DNA from: Atrina japonica
Lineage: Eukaryota; Mollusca; Bivalvia; Pterioida; Pinnidae
Assembly: GCA_030159075.1 (NCBI GenBank)
Contig: BROG01000527.1
Span: 454,501-518,500, forward strand
DNA length: 64,000 nucleotides
Direction: 5' to 3'
Below, piece after piece: positions 11,776 through 24,260 of this stretch. The notes below the pieces were generated by a model. The model had not been told where the DNA came from and did not search any database. It saw nothing but the letters and a program-made list of their open reading frames with translations. The position numbers were made by a program, and so were the translations under genes. Positions within the stretch are counted from its first letter, which is position 1; every line of letters begins with the position of its first letter.

Positions 11776-13137
11776 CAGAGCACACACATGCATGTAGTAA
11801 TACCTACAGCACACATAATGCAAAAATTACTAATAGTTTTTAAGCAAGAATTTAAACTCTCAAACAGATCAGGGATGAAAAATTTACCAAATAAGAGATC
11901 ATAATTTGTTTCCATGAGCTTTTCTGTAAATCTGTATAAATCTTACTTCCCACAGCAAAATATTTCATAACATTTGTAAAATATTTGCAGATTATTCTCT
12001 ACAACTCAAAGCTTAAAGTCTAGATACATACCCTTTTTACCAACGTAAAATCCTTTCAAATCTGTAAAGCTTAAGTATTACATGTACTTTCAAATGACTG
12101 ATGGGAATGAAATTTGACAATCCAAGTATATAGTGAATCTCCTCTCAATAAAATTGTTTTTATAAATCATTTGACTATTTATGAAGATATTATTTCAGAT
12201 CGACAGCCAACAACTGAAGATCAAATTCTCCATAGCATTTCTTCTTGAACATTTCACACTTCATATCAACATGAGTAATTCAATAAAAAAAAAGTTCTTT
12301 TTATCCACTTGAAATCTACATGCATCACAAGATATCTTCACAAAATAAAATAAAACTTCTGAAGCTCATCGCAGCACTTTAATACATGAATTCTATCTCG
12401 AAAATATCCCGCTGTGCACACTTCAAATTCTCGCTGGTTAAAAAAAACAAATCTTTATAAACAGCGAAGGGTAAAACATCTACCTCATTGGCCTTGTTCT
12501 GACTGAGGGGCATTGATACGTTGTCTGGCAGCGACATAAGTGTGTATCTATAACACTGCTAGAGCATGTGGTATTTTATCACCTTGCTGTCGATAGAGCG
12601 GATAATTTGGCTCAGATGAGAGGCATTTATCATACTAACTGTAGCTGGGAGTATTCTCTATTAAGCTTTTAAAGGTATTTAGCTAGGCCTGTGCCTACCT
12701 AGAAAATTTACTTTGGGATTTTCTCGTCATTTAGATCTAAAAGAATAACAAGAATTTAAATAAACCTGTATCTAAGTTTCCAGTCACTCATGACTACTAA
12801 GAACAGCTTTACACAAGACAAATCCTATTTCTGTACATATTACACATCTGGAGGAGTAAACAGGTCTTAAAAGGTCGTTCATTTCGTAAAACAAAAAAAA
12901 AAACACATGACGATATACAGTTTGTCCGGCATAAAGTGTGACTAAAACAGGTAAACATTATAGCAACTAGCGTCTTATCATTCACTTCAGGGTTCTTAAA
13001 ACTCAAGATGAAGGTTCATTTCATGGAATAGGCGTAGTAATTAAGTGTCAGAGACAACATGTTACAACAGACCTTTCCATGATATTACTGGGGTCCTGTA
13101 ACAGCCAAATGATACAGATTCCCCTACAATGACGTTG
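11776..13137. other. No feature recognised
   Basis: AT-rich with short A runs; no convincing exon on either strand. Confidence 0.5.
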
Positions 13138-13284
13138 GGGTCTGGCACCATAAAACTTGAGAATCTTCTTAAGTCTCAGAATGTTCTCAACTTGGAGTGC
13201 TCAGCCAATCAGATTTCAGGATGAGCCAAAGTTGAGTAAAATTTTTAGACTTTAATTCTTACTTTTTATAGTGCCAGGCCTAGG
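13138..13284. mobile_element. MITE family L copy
   Basis: TCTGGCACCATAAAACTTGA at the left, TTTATAGTGCCAGGCCTAGG at the right, and the central AGCCAATCAGATTTCAGGAT block in the same order as at 24721-24885. Confidence 0.8.
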
Positions 13285-13489
13285 TAACAATCAGTTTCTT
13301 TAACAATGTCTATTTTGCTATCCAAAGGTACAAGACCACAGTTTTACCATGCATTTCTCCTCCACCCTTGAAAAATCGCTGCCATTGTTTAACTGGAAAA
13401 TTTAGGTCTGGTGTAAAACACCATTTAAACATTTAAACTCTTATCATATACAATTTTAACCATACACCCTAAATCCTAGACCAAGGTTC

Positions 13490-13620
13490 CATGTCACACC
13501 TGACAGGACAGGTAAAAGATCCCACACTGCATTGGTATCACAGCACAGGTAAAAATTTGCGGCACTTCACCTAAAGCTGGTGACATCTTACATATATGCG
13601 AAACATTTTTGACAGGTTTT
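13490..13620 (+). mobile_element. SINE family I fragment, tail half
   Basis: GGTAAAAGATCCCACACTGC, GCACTTCACCTAAAGCTGGT and GACATCTTACATATATGCGA match the tail of 22190-22425. Confidence 0.6.
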
Positions 13621-14710
13621 AAATGAAAAATAAATCAAAACTTTGATCAAATGTCATTACACAGTCTGGGATCTTACACATACAAACAATTATCATTGCA
13701 TAGCCTTTTTGTTAAATCAAGGAGATATTCGCCTATAATTCTACCATTTCTCAAGTTCTTTATCAAATCATATAGGAGCACTCTGAGATCTCCATGACAC
13801 AGCTATTAAGTCATCTTAACATGGCAATAAAGCCCTGATACCAAGATACAACAATTATGTTTAAATTTCCACAGAAATCCCCTGGACTTGGTGTCTCTAA
13901 GTAGTTTATAAGAAGCATAGATGTAAATCAAATTTCATGATGGAGAACCTTGAGGAGTAGATAAATCCCTGCATATAAATTGACGGAATTGATTGGTTAT
14001 GTACAAGGCTGGTGTTTGTATATTGAAGTAGAGCATTGTTCCTCAAGTGCTGCTTCTATTCTCATGCTCATCAATCACTGAGTACTCTCAAGAAAGTTCT
14101 TTGTCTATACCTCAGATATTTACACCACTTCAAGTATAACAACTCTGCCGAGGAGATTAAAAACAACAATGTGGTTTGTTAACAGGAAAATGCTTCCAGA
14201 GATACACATAAATATATCAACAACTGAATATCTATTTCTAGAATACCCCCTAGAAGATCAATAATGATACATTTTAATCCCGGATCAACTTGTGCCTTTA
14301 GTTTTTGGTCTCTGTGGAGGCAAAACCCTTTAGCGCCACTGGCAAATATCCGCCTGCTTGATAATCAGATCTCATCAGATCTCGCCAGATCTCGGTCATA
14401 TATTACACTTTCCTCTCTCATATTACAATTAATCCTTCCTGCATACATGATTTATATTTGGCAGAACACTGACTCAACTCTTGCAGAATACTGTAAATCT
14501 AGAAATCTTTGCAGAACTTTATATTTTCACGAAACTTTATTTTATATATCTAAATTTATTCATGAGATGATATCATCGCGATTTCAAATGCCCATTTCTT
14601 CATACAGGAAATGACAATCAATATCTTATTGACTTAATGCAGAGAACCAGAAATCATTTGTGTGTAATAACAACACAATTTGAACCATGAACTTTCAAAT
14701 TAGTGGGGGT
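13621..14710. other. No feature recognised
   Basis: The 116-codon plus-strand frame at 14264-14614 has AT-rich composition and no domain. A triple AGATCTC motif lies at 14367-14394. Confidence 0.45.
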
Positions 14711-14940
14711 TCAGTCTGACCTTTGATCAAATCTGACCCATTATCTCTGGTAAAACCTAACCAGTCGTTTTTGGTGAAACCTGATCAGTTATTTTTGGTC
14801 AAATCTCACCTGTTGTTTTTGGTCAGATCTGACCATATGTTTTTACCATACTCGTCTTGTTCTTTTTTGCTCAAATCTGACCAGTTGTTTTATATTAAAC
14901 CTGACTGATTGTTTGTGGTCAAACCTGACCTATTGGTTTT
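14711..14940. repeat. 24-bp minisatellite, about nine diverged units
   Basis: The core GGTCAAATCTGACCAGTTGT followed by a short T run repeats with a 24-bp period (clearest 14749-14844), decaying to both sides. A 61-codon frame is kept open by the period. Confidence 0.85.
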
Positions 14941-15597
14941 GAGAGGGGGGGTCCTAGGAGAGGACAAAATGTGTTTGGCTTACATGTAGATGAAGATTCT
15001 CAGCTCATGACTGGAGATTTGCGATCACAGTGATCTCACTTAAGCCGTCAGCCATCGCAATAAAAACAGTGCTTTCAATTACTTTGGCTAAAAGATCTCA
15101 TATCATTCCTCTGGATCTGTAATTTTATACTCATTTTATCAAAATTGCCATGAAAAATTGATATTTTGATAGCTTAATACGAAAAATAAAAGACGATCAT
15201 CGCAGCATGTGTTTAACGCTATTCTGAGAGAGCAGCGACCCAAAAATGTTTTTATGACAGAATGACAGAAAGATACATTAATCAAAATCCAGCAGTTTTA
15301 TGAGATCTTACGTACCAGCAACCTAAATCCATGAAAATCGAAGTAATGCCATTGAAAAAGTGCCAGCTTATATAATTCCAATAAAGAGATTAGAAAAAAT
15401 TTAATACTACTTGAACTTCAAACACAAAATCAATATTAATTTATCACTATAACTTATAACGTCAAATTTTTATAACGGTTTATATTGTCCTTTGTAAATG
15501 TTGTCGTCTACTCAGTAAAGTCATACATAGGAAGTGATTAACATGGACGGACTACACATTTACCCAATATATACAGAAGTATTGTACCATTTGATGC
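14941..15597. other. No feature recognised
   Basis: AT-rich; no repeat pair found. Confidence 0.5.
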
Positions 15598-15782
15598 TCT
15601 GTTTTTATACGTCATGGTGATTTACGCCACACTCAACAATTTTTCAGTCATATGGTGGTGGACAGTGTTTAATGGTGAAGGAGACAACCTGGTTACAATG
15701 TACCCTGGAAGAGCCTTCCGCAAGTAAACTGGCAAGCTTTCTCAAAAAATCAGCTTAGGTTCCAGTGGGGCTCGAACTTGAG
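15598..15782 (+). mobile_element. Dispersed repeat family C copy 2
   Basis: CGCCACACTCAACAATTTTT, CAGTCATATGGTGGTGGACA, TACAATGTACCCTGGAAGAG and CAGCTTAGGTTCCAGTGGGG. The copy stops about 30 bp before the SINE at 15813. Confidence 0.75.
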
Positions 15783-15812
15783 TTTATTTCATAGTGTAAA
15801 GTCAAAGCAATC

Positions 15813-16099
15813 AGCTGGGTCAGTAGGTAGCACGCTCGACTCTGGATCGTGAGGTCGTGAGTTCGAGTCCCGCCGGCGACAGGTTGGTTTCCTGTCTTTC
15901 AGATGAGACAGTAAAAACTAGAGGTCCCGTGTCACAGTAGGTGTCGGCACGTTAAAGAACCCTCACTGCTCAATGGCCGTAAGTGCCGAGCATAGGCCAA
16001 AATTTGAAGCCCTTCGCCGGCATTTGGTGACGTCTCCATATGAGTGAAATATTCTTGAGTGGGACGTTAAACAACAATAAAAAAACAAACAAACAAAGC
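15813..16099 (+). mobile_element. tRNA-derived SINE family A copy 3 with 12-bp target duplication
   Basis: The head AGCTGGGTCAGTAGGTAGCA and B-box GTGAGTTCGAGTCCC are the best preserved in the window. CAAAGCAATCAG occurs at 15803-15814 and 16094-16105, overlapping the ends. This is the expected product of target-primed reverse transcription. Confidence 0.9.
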
Positions 16100-16128
16100 A
16101 ATCAGATGATAAAATATTATCTTTTTCT

Positions 16129-16159
16129 ATCTGTCTGTTTGTCTCTCTGTCTGTCTGCC
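16129..16159. repeat. (CTGT)n microsatellite, short
   Basis: About 31 bp of CTGT repeats with one CTCT interruption, shortly after the SINE at 15813. Confidence 0.85.
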
Positions 16160-16238
16160 TTAGGTAAACAGATTAGCACATATACTAAACTATATAAGTG
16201 TAAGGCAAGAAAAGTATAGTTTTAGTTCTTTACTAAAT

Positions 16239-16415
16239 ACAGTAGAACCTGACTTGAGAGGCCACCCAAATGTAGTCACTCAAGACAGGAGGTGGCCCCT
16301 CAAAAACGGTTTTATTTCCAGTGATATTTAATTAAGTTGTTTTCAAAATATGATCTCAAAAGACAGGTGGTCGTTTACCAGAGTGGTCTCACAAGACAGG
16401 TTCAGGTTCCACTGC
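16239..16415 (+). mobile_element. MITE family B copy 2
   Basis: ACAGTAGAACCTGACTTGAG at the left; AAGACAGGTTCAGGTTCCAC at the right; shared middle block TTTTCAAAATATGATCTCAA. Confidence 0.85.
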
Positions 16416-17586
16416 ACTGGTAAAACACAAAAGTACACAGGAATGTAAATAAGGAGTAAAAATAAAAACACTGGAGAATATGAGATGTCATATGATATAC
16501 TGTCAGTTAGGCATTCTCTGATAAGTTAACAGGTAAAGAAATCAGATTTGACATTCAGTGTCATAGTGAAAAATTCAAAGGCCATAAATAGACATGCTCG
16601 GCACAAAAAAATATGCAATAAAATTCAAAACATCTGATAAGATGTTAGTTTTGCCTGACACCGATGTAAATATCAGATAATCTACATCATTCTTCTCAAG
16701 AGGATAATTTTAACAAGAACCAAGTGCATCCCTGTGGTGTCTTTCGTTTTTTCAACTAATTGCTTTTCATATAAACAGATAGACAGACATTTCATCAACT
16801 GAAGTGAATTAATCGTACTAAACAATGACAGCCATGTCTCATATTGACAGGTTAGAGCTTGCAGTAGTAATCAAGCAAGAAAAGAATCTATTGCAGTATC
16901 TAAATTCTCCAGACACTTTACTGTTTGTTTATGCCAGTTGTTTGGATTACACTACAGAGCTTTCAGCGAAATATATTTTATGCCCTCATTTTTGCATTTG
17001 TTTAAAAGAAACATAACTAAAGAAGAATGCTCTATATTTCCCATGTAAAAACGAATTTCAGCAAACTTTGTGATGCATATGTGATCAGAATAACAAAAAA
17101 CACTCCAAAAATGCTAAAGCTTTCGTGTCGAGTGTGGGAGGTCTTGGACAAAGATGACTTGGGATAAACTGGCAATATGTTGTAGACACCATTGAAGTCA
17201 AGATTGCCATAGCTTACATTTACAAAAAATCTTTGTTGGTGTTCCAAATGTTTGAATACAACCAATCACAAACACAGTTGTAATGTTTTGTACCCTTAAA
17301 CTGATTACATTTGTTTTATCAAAGTTACACAAAAATTGAAGTTTTACAAAGACAATGTGATAATATGGGATATGTGAACATGCATCATTTGTAAGAAAGA
17401 AAACTGCCATGATTCAATACCTCGTAAAATACAAAACAGACTCTGCCTGTTATTTCTTATGTACTTCTTGCAGTATGCCATACAAAATCAAAAAGATAAT
17501 TATTATTATCCACCTAATTACCAAGACTTTCATATAATTGTTAGTGGTGTCATCAGTTCCAGACTGACATTTTTTCTAATTCCATT
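16416..17586. other. No feature recognised
   Basis: AT-rich; overlapping minus-strand frames at 17032-17410 show no motif. Confidence 0.5.
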
Positions 17587-17785
17587 ACAGTGCAACCCGT
17601 ATATATAACAACCTCCTTAGGGACACAAGAAAACCAGTCTTAATAAGGAGGTAGTCTTTATATAGAGGTTGATTTGTACACAAATGGTACAATGTACTAT
17701 TGGGGACAGCAACAAAAAATTAAAAAGGCCTTTGTGACCAGGTGGTCTTTATACACAGGTGCTTGTTTAAGCAGGTTATATCGTA
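17587..17785 (-). mobile_element. MITE family D copy 1
   Basis: Reverse orientation relative to other D copies: AACAACCTCCTTAGGGACAC, TTATATAGAGGTTGATTTGT, CCAGGTGGTCTTTATACACA. Termini ACAGTG and TATCGTA. Confidence 0.8.
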
Positions 17786-17849
17786 TATATGTTTATTTTA
17801 CTATTTCAGAGTGTACATGTATATTGGGACTTTTGCAAACATTGGACTG

Positions 17850-17906
17850 GTCCATGTCATTTATTTAAAGAAGAGTTCATTGTTTTTCAAAGATTGATGA
17901 GTTAAT
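17850..17906 (-). mobile_element. Family F fragment
   Basis: GGTCCATGTCATTTATTTAA and GTTCATTGTTTTTCAAAGAT ending ATGAGTTAA: about two thirds of the unit. Confidence 0.6.
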
Positions 17907-19626
17907 CATACATGCATCTTTTTTATAAAATTAATTCAGAAACAACATATGATCAAAAGTTTTGCATATATGCCAAAATGAATCTACAATACACCATAAT
18001 GATGATATTGATAAAATGTCAGTTTTGACTGGACCACCTGACCTCCAAAAAATCCCTATCACAATCTAATATGTACTATCTTACCTTAGATATAAAATGT
18101 CCGTGTTCTCTACAATACTTCCAACATACTACTTAAACTCGTAAGTCCTTACAATAAACATACACACAGAATACAAGACTTCAAACATTAACGTGAGTGT
18201 GTTTAAAATAATGTTTGTATGAAGTCTGAAAACATTTAAATCAAATAAATTATGCACACCTTTTCAACCTAAGCTTCTCAGTGACACAGACACAAGTGCA
18301 TGCTATCACAAACACCATTGAACAAACTCTTCACCAAAGTTTAACACATAGTTGAAGAATTACAGCTAGTGAAAATGAAATTTATTGTATAAGAAAGCCT
18401 TGTTTACTTTATTTTGACAGTCACGGATTACAGTTCAGTATTTATCGACTATGTCTTTCATGATTTAATCTCCGCAGGATTTACCTGCAATGTCATACAC
18501 AATACTCGTGAATCCATATTTCAAATATCGTTAATCTTGTTTGGGTCAAAATTCAGCGAGATTTAGGCTGCCAAGACAGACAGGAGTGATTTAAATGAGC
18601 GAACAACACTCTTGTATTGAATTTCTTCACTTTCTTTACAAAAGAAACAACTTGGAGTTCTTTAAGTTTTCATACATATATCTGTCAACATTGGAAATGT
18701 GGATTCAATTACTCACCTTAAAGAATAGATCAACTCAAATTTTAGATACCAGAGCAAACACATTATCTACGCAGTGTTTTATTACAGAATCATGTGTCCC
18801 CGTCCCCCGTACCTTTAACTGAAATATAAAATGCTGTCTATACCTTAGTTCATCCAAATTTCGCCTTGTATAACAATGACCAAGCAGCTGAGAAAAGAGT
18901 AATTGCGACATACTGTATAGTCGCTTTTATTGGCAGGAGATTTAATTTCGCTATATTTACTTATTGCTTATGAAGTGTAAGGAAAGACAATAGAAATTGA
19001 AAAAGTTATTGCCAATCAAAATTCGTAGATTTAATATAGTTGGACATGAATCATAAATGTTTATAAAGTTAACTCGCCTCACTACCCATGGCAATAGAGC
19101 AATGCATGGGATCATCATAATTGGAAAACAAGAGAGATAACTCCTGTTACACTGGTTTTGGAAATGGTCTTGAATGAAATTTAATACCCATGAATATGTT
19201 CCTTTAGGGGGAAACTGCAAAATTTTCTCCCTGTGAAATTAAACAACTATATAGTAACCAATGAAATGCTAGAAAACAAAGAATTCTGTCTGACGAAATA
19301 TTTCTAATTTTTTCGATCCGGAAAAAGAGTTGTTCTCATATTCTCATATTATATCTTTTAAATCCACATGTTCAAGTTTCTGAAAACATAGAAAATCACA
19401 ATACCCTCCCCCAATTGTCCTAAAGATCCTACCTAACAGCTGCTGGCTCATATATATTTCAATATGTACAGGTATATATGTATTTATAATCAACGTCACT
19501 AGTGATGATGAAGGATTTGAAGACACCAACATGCATTACAAATCATGTACCATACTGCCCTGAAAATATATATTGTATAGAAATGGCTTTGTGAAACATT
19601 TCTGATTTTGTACACTATGAGTATGA
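17907..19626. other. No feature recognised
   Basis: AT-rich 1.7 kb without internal repeats or exon-like blocks that I could defend. Confidence 0.5.
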
Positions 19627-20056
19627 AGCCTGCCACTGCCACTAAAAGGTGGTCTCAGGACAGGTGGTTTCTCAAGAGATTGTAGTGCGCTAGACTCTTG
19701 ATCGTGAGGCCGCGAGTTGAGTCCAGCCGGCGGCAGGTTGATTTCCTGTCATTCGGATGAGAGAGTAAAATTTTGACGTCCCGTGTTGCAGTAGGTGTCG
19801 GCATGTTAAGGAACCCTCACTGCTCAATGGCCGTAAGTGTCAAGAATAGACCAAAATTTGAAGTCCTTCACAAGCATTTGGTGACATCTCCATATGAGTG
19901 AAAGATTCTTGAGTGGGATGTTAAACAACAAAAAACAAACAAAAACATCAAATGAGCTTTTATTTAAAAGATTACTTAACCGAGAGGTTTTCAGAATGTG
20001 ATCTCAAAAGACTGGTGCTTTTTCATCAGTGACCTTTCAAAACTGGTTCCAATGTA
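19627..20056 (+). mobile_element. MITE family B copy 3, split by a SINE
   Basis: Left part 19627-19680 (GGTGGTCTCAGGACAGGTGG) and right part from about 19946 (TTTTCAGAATGTGATCTCAA to GGTTCCAATGTA) are consecutive parts of family B. Between them sits a 5'-truncated SINE family A copy. The SINE insertion is therefore younger than this MITE. Confidence 0.75.
19681..19945 (+). mobile_element. SINE family A copy 4, 5'-truncated, inside MITE B
   Basis: Starts at TGTAGTGCGCTAGACTCTTG, lacking the first 20-25 bp of the head, and runs to GAGTGGGATGTTAAACAACA. Its position splits the family B copy at 19627-20056. Confidence 0.8.
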
Positions 20057-21202
20057 GCATAAATTAACATTGCTGTGTTCAAGCTCATAGCATAACAAGT
20101 ATTGGAATTCATGTTTTTGACCAGTGGCAAACCTCTACTACATGTAGATACTCCGAGAAGCAGCAAGTATGAAAACTGAAATATAGAGATTTCTGGCAGG
20201 AGTCTACTCTATGTCCGTTGTGTATTGTTTTTAGAGACTTGAAATATGGCCTTTATATCTCATCAGGGACATCAAAAACTATCAAACAAATATGCAATGC
20301 TGACATTTATCCATGAAGAGAGTCTCACAGAAAGCAAGATAATTAACTTTTGCCACTGCAGGTCCAAATGTGACTTAAGTGTTGATGTGTTAAACATAAC
20401 TGGTAGCAAAACAAAGATTTAGGTAGCAAATTTGCTACTTGCAACACTTAATTTCTTAAAGGATACTTCATAAATAGAATATGATGTCTTCATATAAACA
20501 AATAATTCATTGTTAGAAATAAACCATTAAAACTTAAAAAATAATAACACCAGTACAAAGAAAATTCTCAAAATATGCCAAGCTATGTGTGTGTTTATAG
20601 ACCTTTAATTTGTGGGAACTAAAATATTTATTTAAATGTTTTCTGCCTAAATCTAAAATTACACAAGAAATATTTATGCCGCGTAAATAACAATAAAAGA
20701 TAATATACCTACATTGATGGTTTTGTATTTAACATGTACATAATGCATTAATTTGAATAAAACTTGATACGCTATAACATATCGTTTTATATCGGAGATG
20801 TCATCTCCCTTATAAAAGAGTGTTTATATAATTTGTCAGTTATGAGCACAAAATAAAAACGTTTAAAAATTGTATTTCAACTACTAGAAAACATTTTATA
20901 TATTAAATTGAGGCAGTAAATATCTTGAAATGTATATAAATAAGGAGATGATTAGACTTAGTATGACAAATTCCCACTAGCATAATTATTACTGACAAGT
21001 ATTGGTTATGAAAACATTCCTTAGCTATAGATAGATTGGATATGACACAAGGTAAATGAGATGTGTCAAGTTTCAAGCCCCCAGCCAATACCATAAAATA
21101 TTCTGAAGTCTTAAGAACTATTACTACCCTTACGATATTAAGTCAACCAGAAGCATACTTTTAAGTCAGGTCTAGATCAATGGTTTATTTCACCTAGGAT
21201 TT
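20057..21202. other. No feature recognised
   Basis: AT-rich; no inverted or tandem repeat noticed. Confidence 0.5.
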
Positions 21203-21462
21203 TGTTTGTTTGTTTATTGGCGTTTTACACCACACTCAACAATTTTTCAGTCATCTGGGTGGCAGCCAGTTTTTTTATGGTAGAGGAGAGAACCAGTTTA
21301 CAATGTGCCCGGGAAGAGACCACTGGCCATCTGCAGGTAAACTCAAACTTTCTCATGAAGTCAGTTCAGGTTCCAGTGGGGCTTGAATCTCCTTGTACAA
21401 GAGACGACAGACTTCATGATTTAAAGTGTGATTCTCTAACCACTCATCCCTGGAGGTTACTT
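21203..21462 (+). mobile_element. Dispersed repeat family C copy 3, most complete
   Basis: TTTGTTTGTTTATTGGCGTT start, then ACACCACACTCAACAATTTT, CGGGAAGAGACCACTGGCCA, TTCCAGTGGGGCTTGAATCT and CTCTAACCACTCATCCCTGG. The 115-codon open frame here is a by-product. Confidence 0.75.
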
Positions 21463-22189
21463 TTTACCTTGGTACAAACTCAACAACACTGTGGGGAGAG
21501 AGAAGAGAAGAGAAATAGATCTGGTCTTGGGGAAACAGAATCTTGCTAACTCCCTCATTGATATACTTTAACTATATAGTATGTACTCTGTTGTTCTTTA
21601 CAAACAGGTTCCCTTTATACACAAGGTCTGTGAAGTACAAACACATAAAGATACTGTTGTTCTATCCCAGTAGTATTTTTACATGGTAGAATTATCTGAA
21701 TAAAACATTGAGACAGATCAAACTGAATTACCTGATAAATAATGCTTTCTAAACTACAAATTGTTAATGTCTAATGCCCTGGTTGGATTAGGTGATGCTT
21801 GGTCGTTATAATTCCAGACATACAGCTGCGAGAAGCTATTTCAGAGTACATCTCCCAGCGTGATATTTCATGATAATTTTCACTACTGGCTACTTAGAGT
21901 CATACACTAGATTTATAGTTGGCCAGTTTTCCTGTATTGATTCATACTGTTCAGTATCTGACTACTCATTCTCTCTACTCGCGGACATTCATAACCAATG
22001 AATGATTTAGTTAGGATGAAATTACTTACAGCAACTCACATAATTGGTAAATGATAGTACAGCTATTTGACTTGATCTTTTTACAGCAAGTCTTAGCTAG
22101 AGCACTGTCATCAGTAAATCATCCCACTCAGTTCTTCATTTTGTTGTCTTTCATCCTGCCAAAACTTGTTCACTGATTACGTGGCATTA

Positions 22190-22425
22190 CTAGCTGTAGA
22201 CAGTCTAGTGGTAGACTTGCAAGCCAAAGGTTCCAGGTTTAATTCCTGGTACAAAGTCATATGTAAGGATTTAAAAAGAGGTAAAACCCCATAACATGGC
22301 AGGCCCAGTGGCATGTAAAAGAACTATCACTACATTGACATCAATCCATAGCATAGGTCCAAATTCATGGCATTTCACCTGAAGCCGGTGGCATCTGCAT
22401 GTTAAAGACAACATTTGAAACACAT
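22190..22425 (+). mobile_element. tRNA-derived SINE family I
   Basis: The head GACAGTCTAGTGGTAGACTT has an A-box-like core, and GGTTTAATTCC, 20-30 nt later, fits a B-box. The tail CATTTCACCTGAAGCCGGTG is shared with 13492-13620. It is different from family A. Confidence 0.7.
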
Positions 22426-22568
22426 GAAATCCATAATTTTTGTTACCTGACCATAGAGAGCACCTGCCCCGCTTTTCTTTTCTTTTAAGTAGAAATATTT
22501 TAATGTTTACAGATGGTGAAATAATTATGCATGCGGCACAAAAACATACAGCAAAAGATTGCAATAAT

Positions 22569-22804
22569 GTATACCTGGGAATTTTCGTTCACCTTTAATT
22601 TTTGTCAATTTTCGCCCTTATATGAGAAGGCGAATTTAAAATGAAATCAGAATTTTCAAGCTAAGTCATTGTTGCATGGGAATACATGCCATCCACAAGA
22701 CTGGTGATTTAGGGCAAATTTAAGGGGGGGTGGGGGGGGTGAATATGTATTCTATTGTTAAAGGGCGAAAATAACCGAGGCAAAAATTTCCAGGTATACA
22801 GTAT
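22569..22804. mobile_element. MITE family S copy 1
   Basis: Terminal inverted repeats GTATACCTGGGAATTTT at the left and AAATTTCCAGGTATAC at the right. Inner blocks TTTTCGCCCTTATATGAGAA and TTAAAGGGCGAAAATAACC are also complementary. The middle has a G-rich run near 22724-22738. Confidence 0.8.
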
Positions 22805-23504
22805 GCCCCTTGGAAACCCCTTTTTGGGGTCCATCAAACTAATTCACATCTCTCATCTTTGAACAAAGTGGTTATCTTCCTTTTAATCTAATAAACAACA
22901 AATACTCCTCTCTAATTTTACCAGCGCTTGTCAACACCATGGCTTTATTAAAATCTCAAAGTCAGAGAGTTTTGTATCAATGATTATTCTGAAGAAACAG
23001 CAACAACAATGGCACATCGCTACTGACAGGAGTTTTTTTTTCCAATATCGATCCGAGACATGTGCAGCACCAGAGTTAATGGACCCACAGCTCCTTTATC
23101 AACAGAAGACAAGCTCCTCATAAAATTATTATTAAGCTTGAACCTATTCATAATGTAAGTGAACTTAAAAACATAAACACGTTATGTACTAGTATTGGCA
23201 CTGTCACCCGGCAGGACTTAAATGATTGTAAATCAAACCTAGTGAAGCTGAATGCAAGAACCTGTGATGTTATTAGTAAATGTATCGCTCTGATCCATTA
23301 GGAAAATTATTCCTTTCAATCAATAGCAGTGGCACTGAATTATTTTGTTTAGAAGAACACAGATCCTTTTACTGTGACTGGCGAGTCATTTAATTACCAG
23401 AGGATAGAAATATGACAACTATTGATAAATGATCTGAAGTTTGTAGTTAATTAGAGTCTGTCAAACTTTCTATCAACTACTTTAAAAGGCTTCAAATTCA
23501 ACAT
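22805..23504. other. No feature recognised; left flank of the large insert
   Basis: Ordinary AT-rich flank, in contrast to the GC-rich start of the insert. Confidence 0.5.
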
Positions 23505-23533
23505 ACACTATACAGTTAAAGGTGTGAATATAC
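23505..23533 (+). repeat. Left copy of 29-bp direct repeat flanking the 8.3-kb insert
   Basis: The sequence starting ACACTATACAGTTAAAGG and ending GTGAATATAC is repeated exactly at 31864-31892. Bases on the outer and inner sides of the two copies differ, so the identity is limited to these 29 bp. Joining left flank, one copy and right flank gives an uninterrupted AT-rich sequence, as expected for a duplicated insertion site. Confidence 0.85.
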
Positions 23534-23544
23534 AGTACGGGCCA

Positions 23545-23760
23545 CGCGGATTCCGCAAAAGTCACGTCATCGCGGCGGGGCTAGTTATGAGCAGTCGTCC
23601 GCGATGAAATCGCGGCTATTTAACGCGGTCGCCGTCATCGCGGTGGTTGAAATTCCTCGCAAATCGCGGGGATGAATCAAATCATCGCAAATCGCGGCTG
23701 TTTGAAAATCATCGCAAATCGCGGCATGTTGAAAACCATCGCATTTAATAGCGGCTGCTG
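23545..23760. repeat. GC-rich ATCGC/CGCGG subterminal repeat cluster, left end
   Basis: The motif ATCGCAAATCGCGG or shortened forms recur every 25-40 bp (for example 23658-23669, 23683-23697, 23711-23724, 23738-23756). The GC content contrasts sharply with the surrounding AT-rich DNA. The same motif in reverse complement occurs at the other end of the 8.3-kb insert. Clustered subterminal motifs of this kind are transposase-binding sites in several DNA transposon groups; that role is inferred. Confidence 0.6.
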
Positions 23761-24260
23761 ATCTCCGTATACTACTGAAATTGTCGAACGGAATTCTGTT
23801 TTGTTTTGTTTTTTTATGCGAGGTCAATCTCTTGATTAAATATAAAAAATACATTACTATTCGCTTAAATGCGACAATTATCTTCTATAGTACCCGAAAT
23901 ATGTACCCTCAAATTGATCCCAAACCAAACAAAAAACCCCCGACTTTCACTTTGTTCAATAGTTCTGTTATAATTGCATCAAACTCCAAAAGTTCTTCTA
24001 CGTCATGTAATGAAATTGATTACCCAAGCCGTCAAGTCAAAGTTATCCGTGCGTGAAGTGTAATCACATTTCTGCACAGAGTTGGACACGTGGGACCTTC
24101 TACCTTACAAGTATATCGCTTTTCAACTATTCGTAACCGTGATATTAGACATCGTATGTCAATTTACACAAATTTTGTGATATCAATTAAAATATCGACA
24201 AAAAGAAATAACGGAACTTCGACTAATCCTATCGAGGTTTATTTTCTTTCGATCCTACTG

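Noticed and set aside
15603..21462. Protein-coding interpretation of family C copies
   Set aside because: Frames differ among copies and all are interrupted; the shared blocks are conserved as DNA and not as protein.
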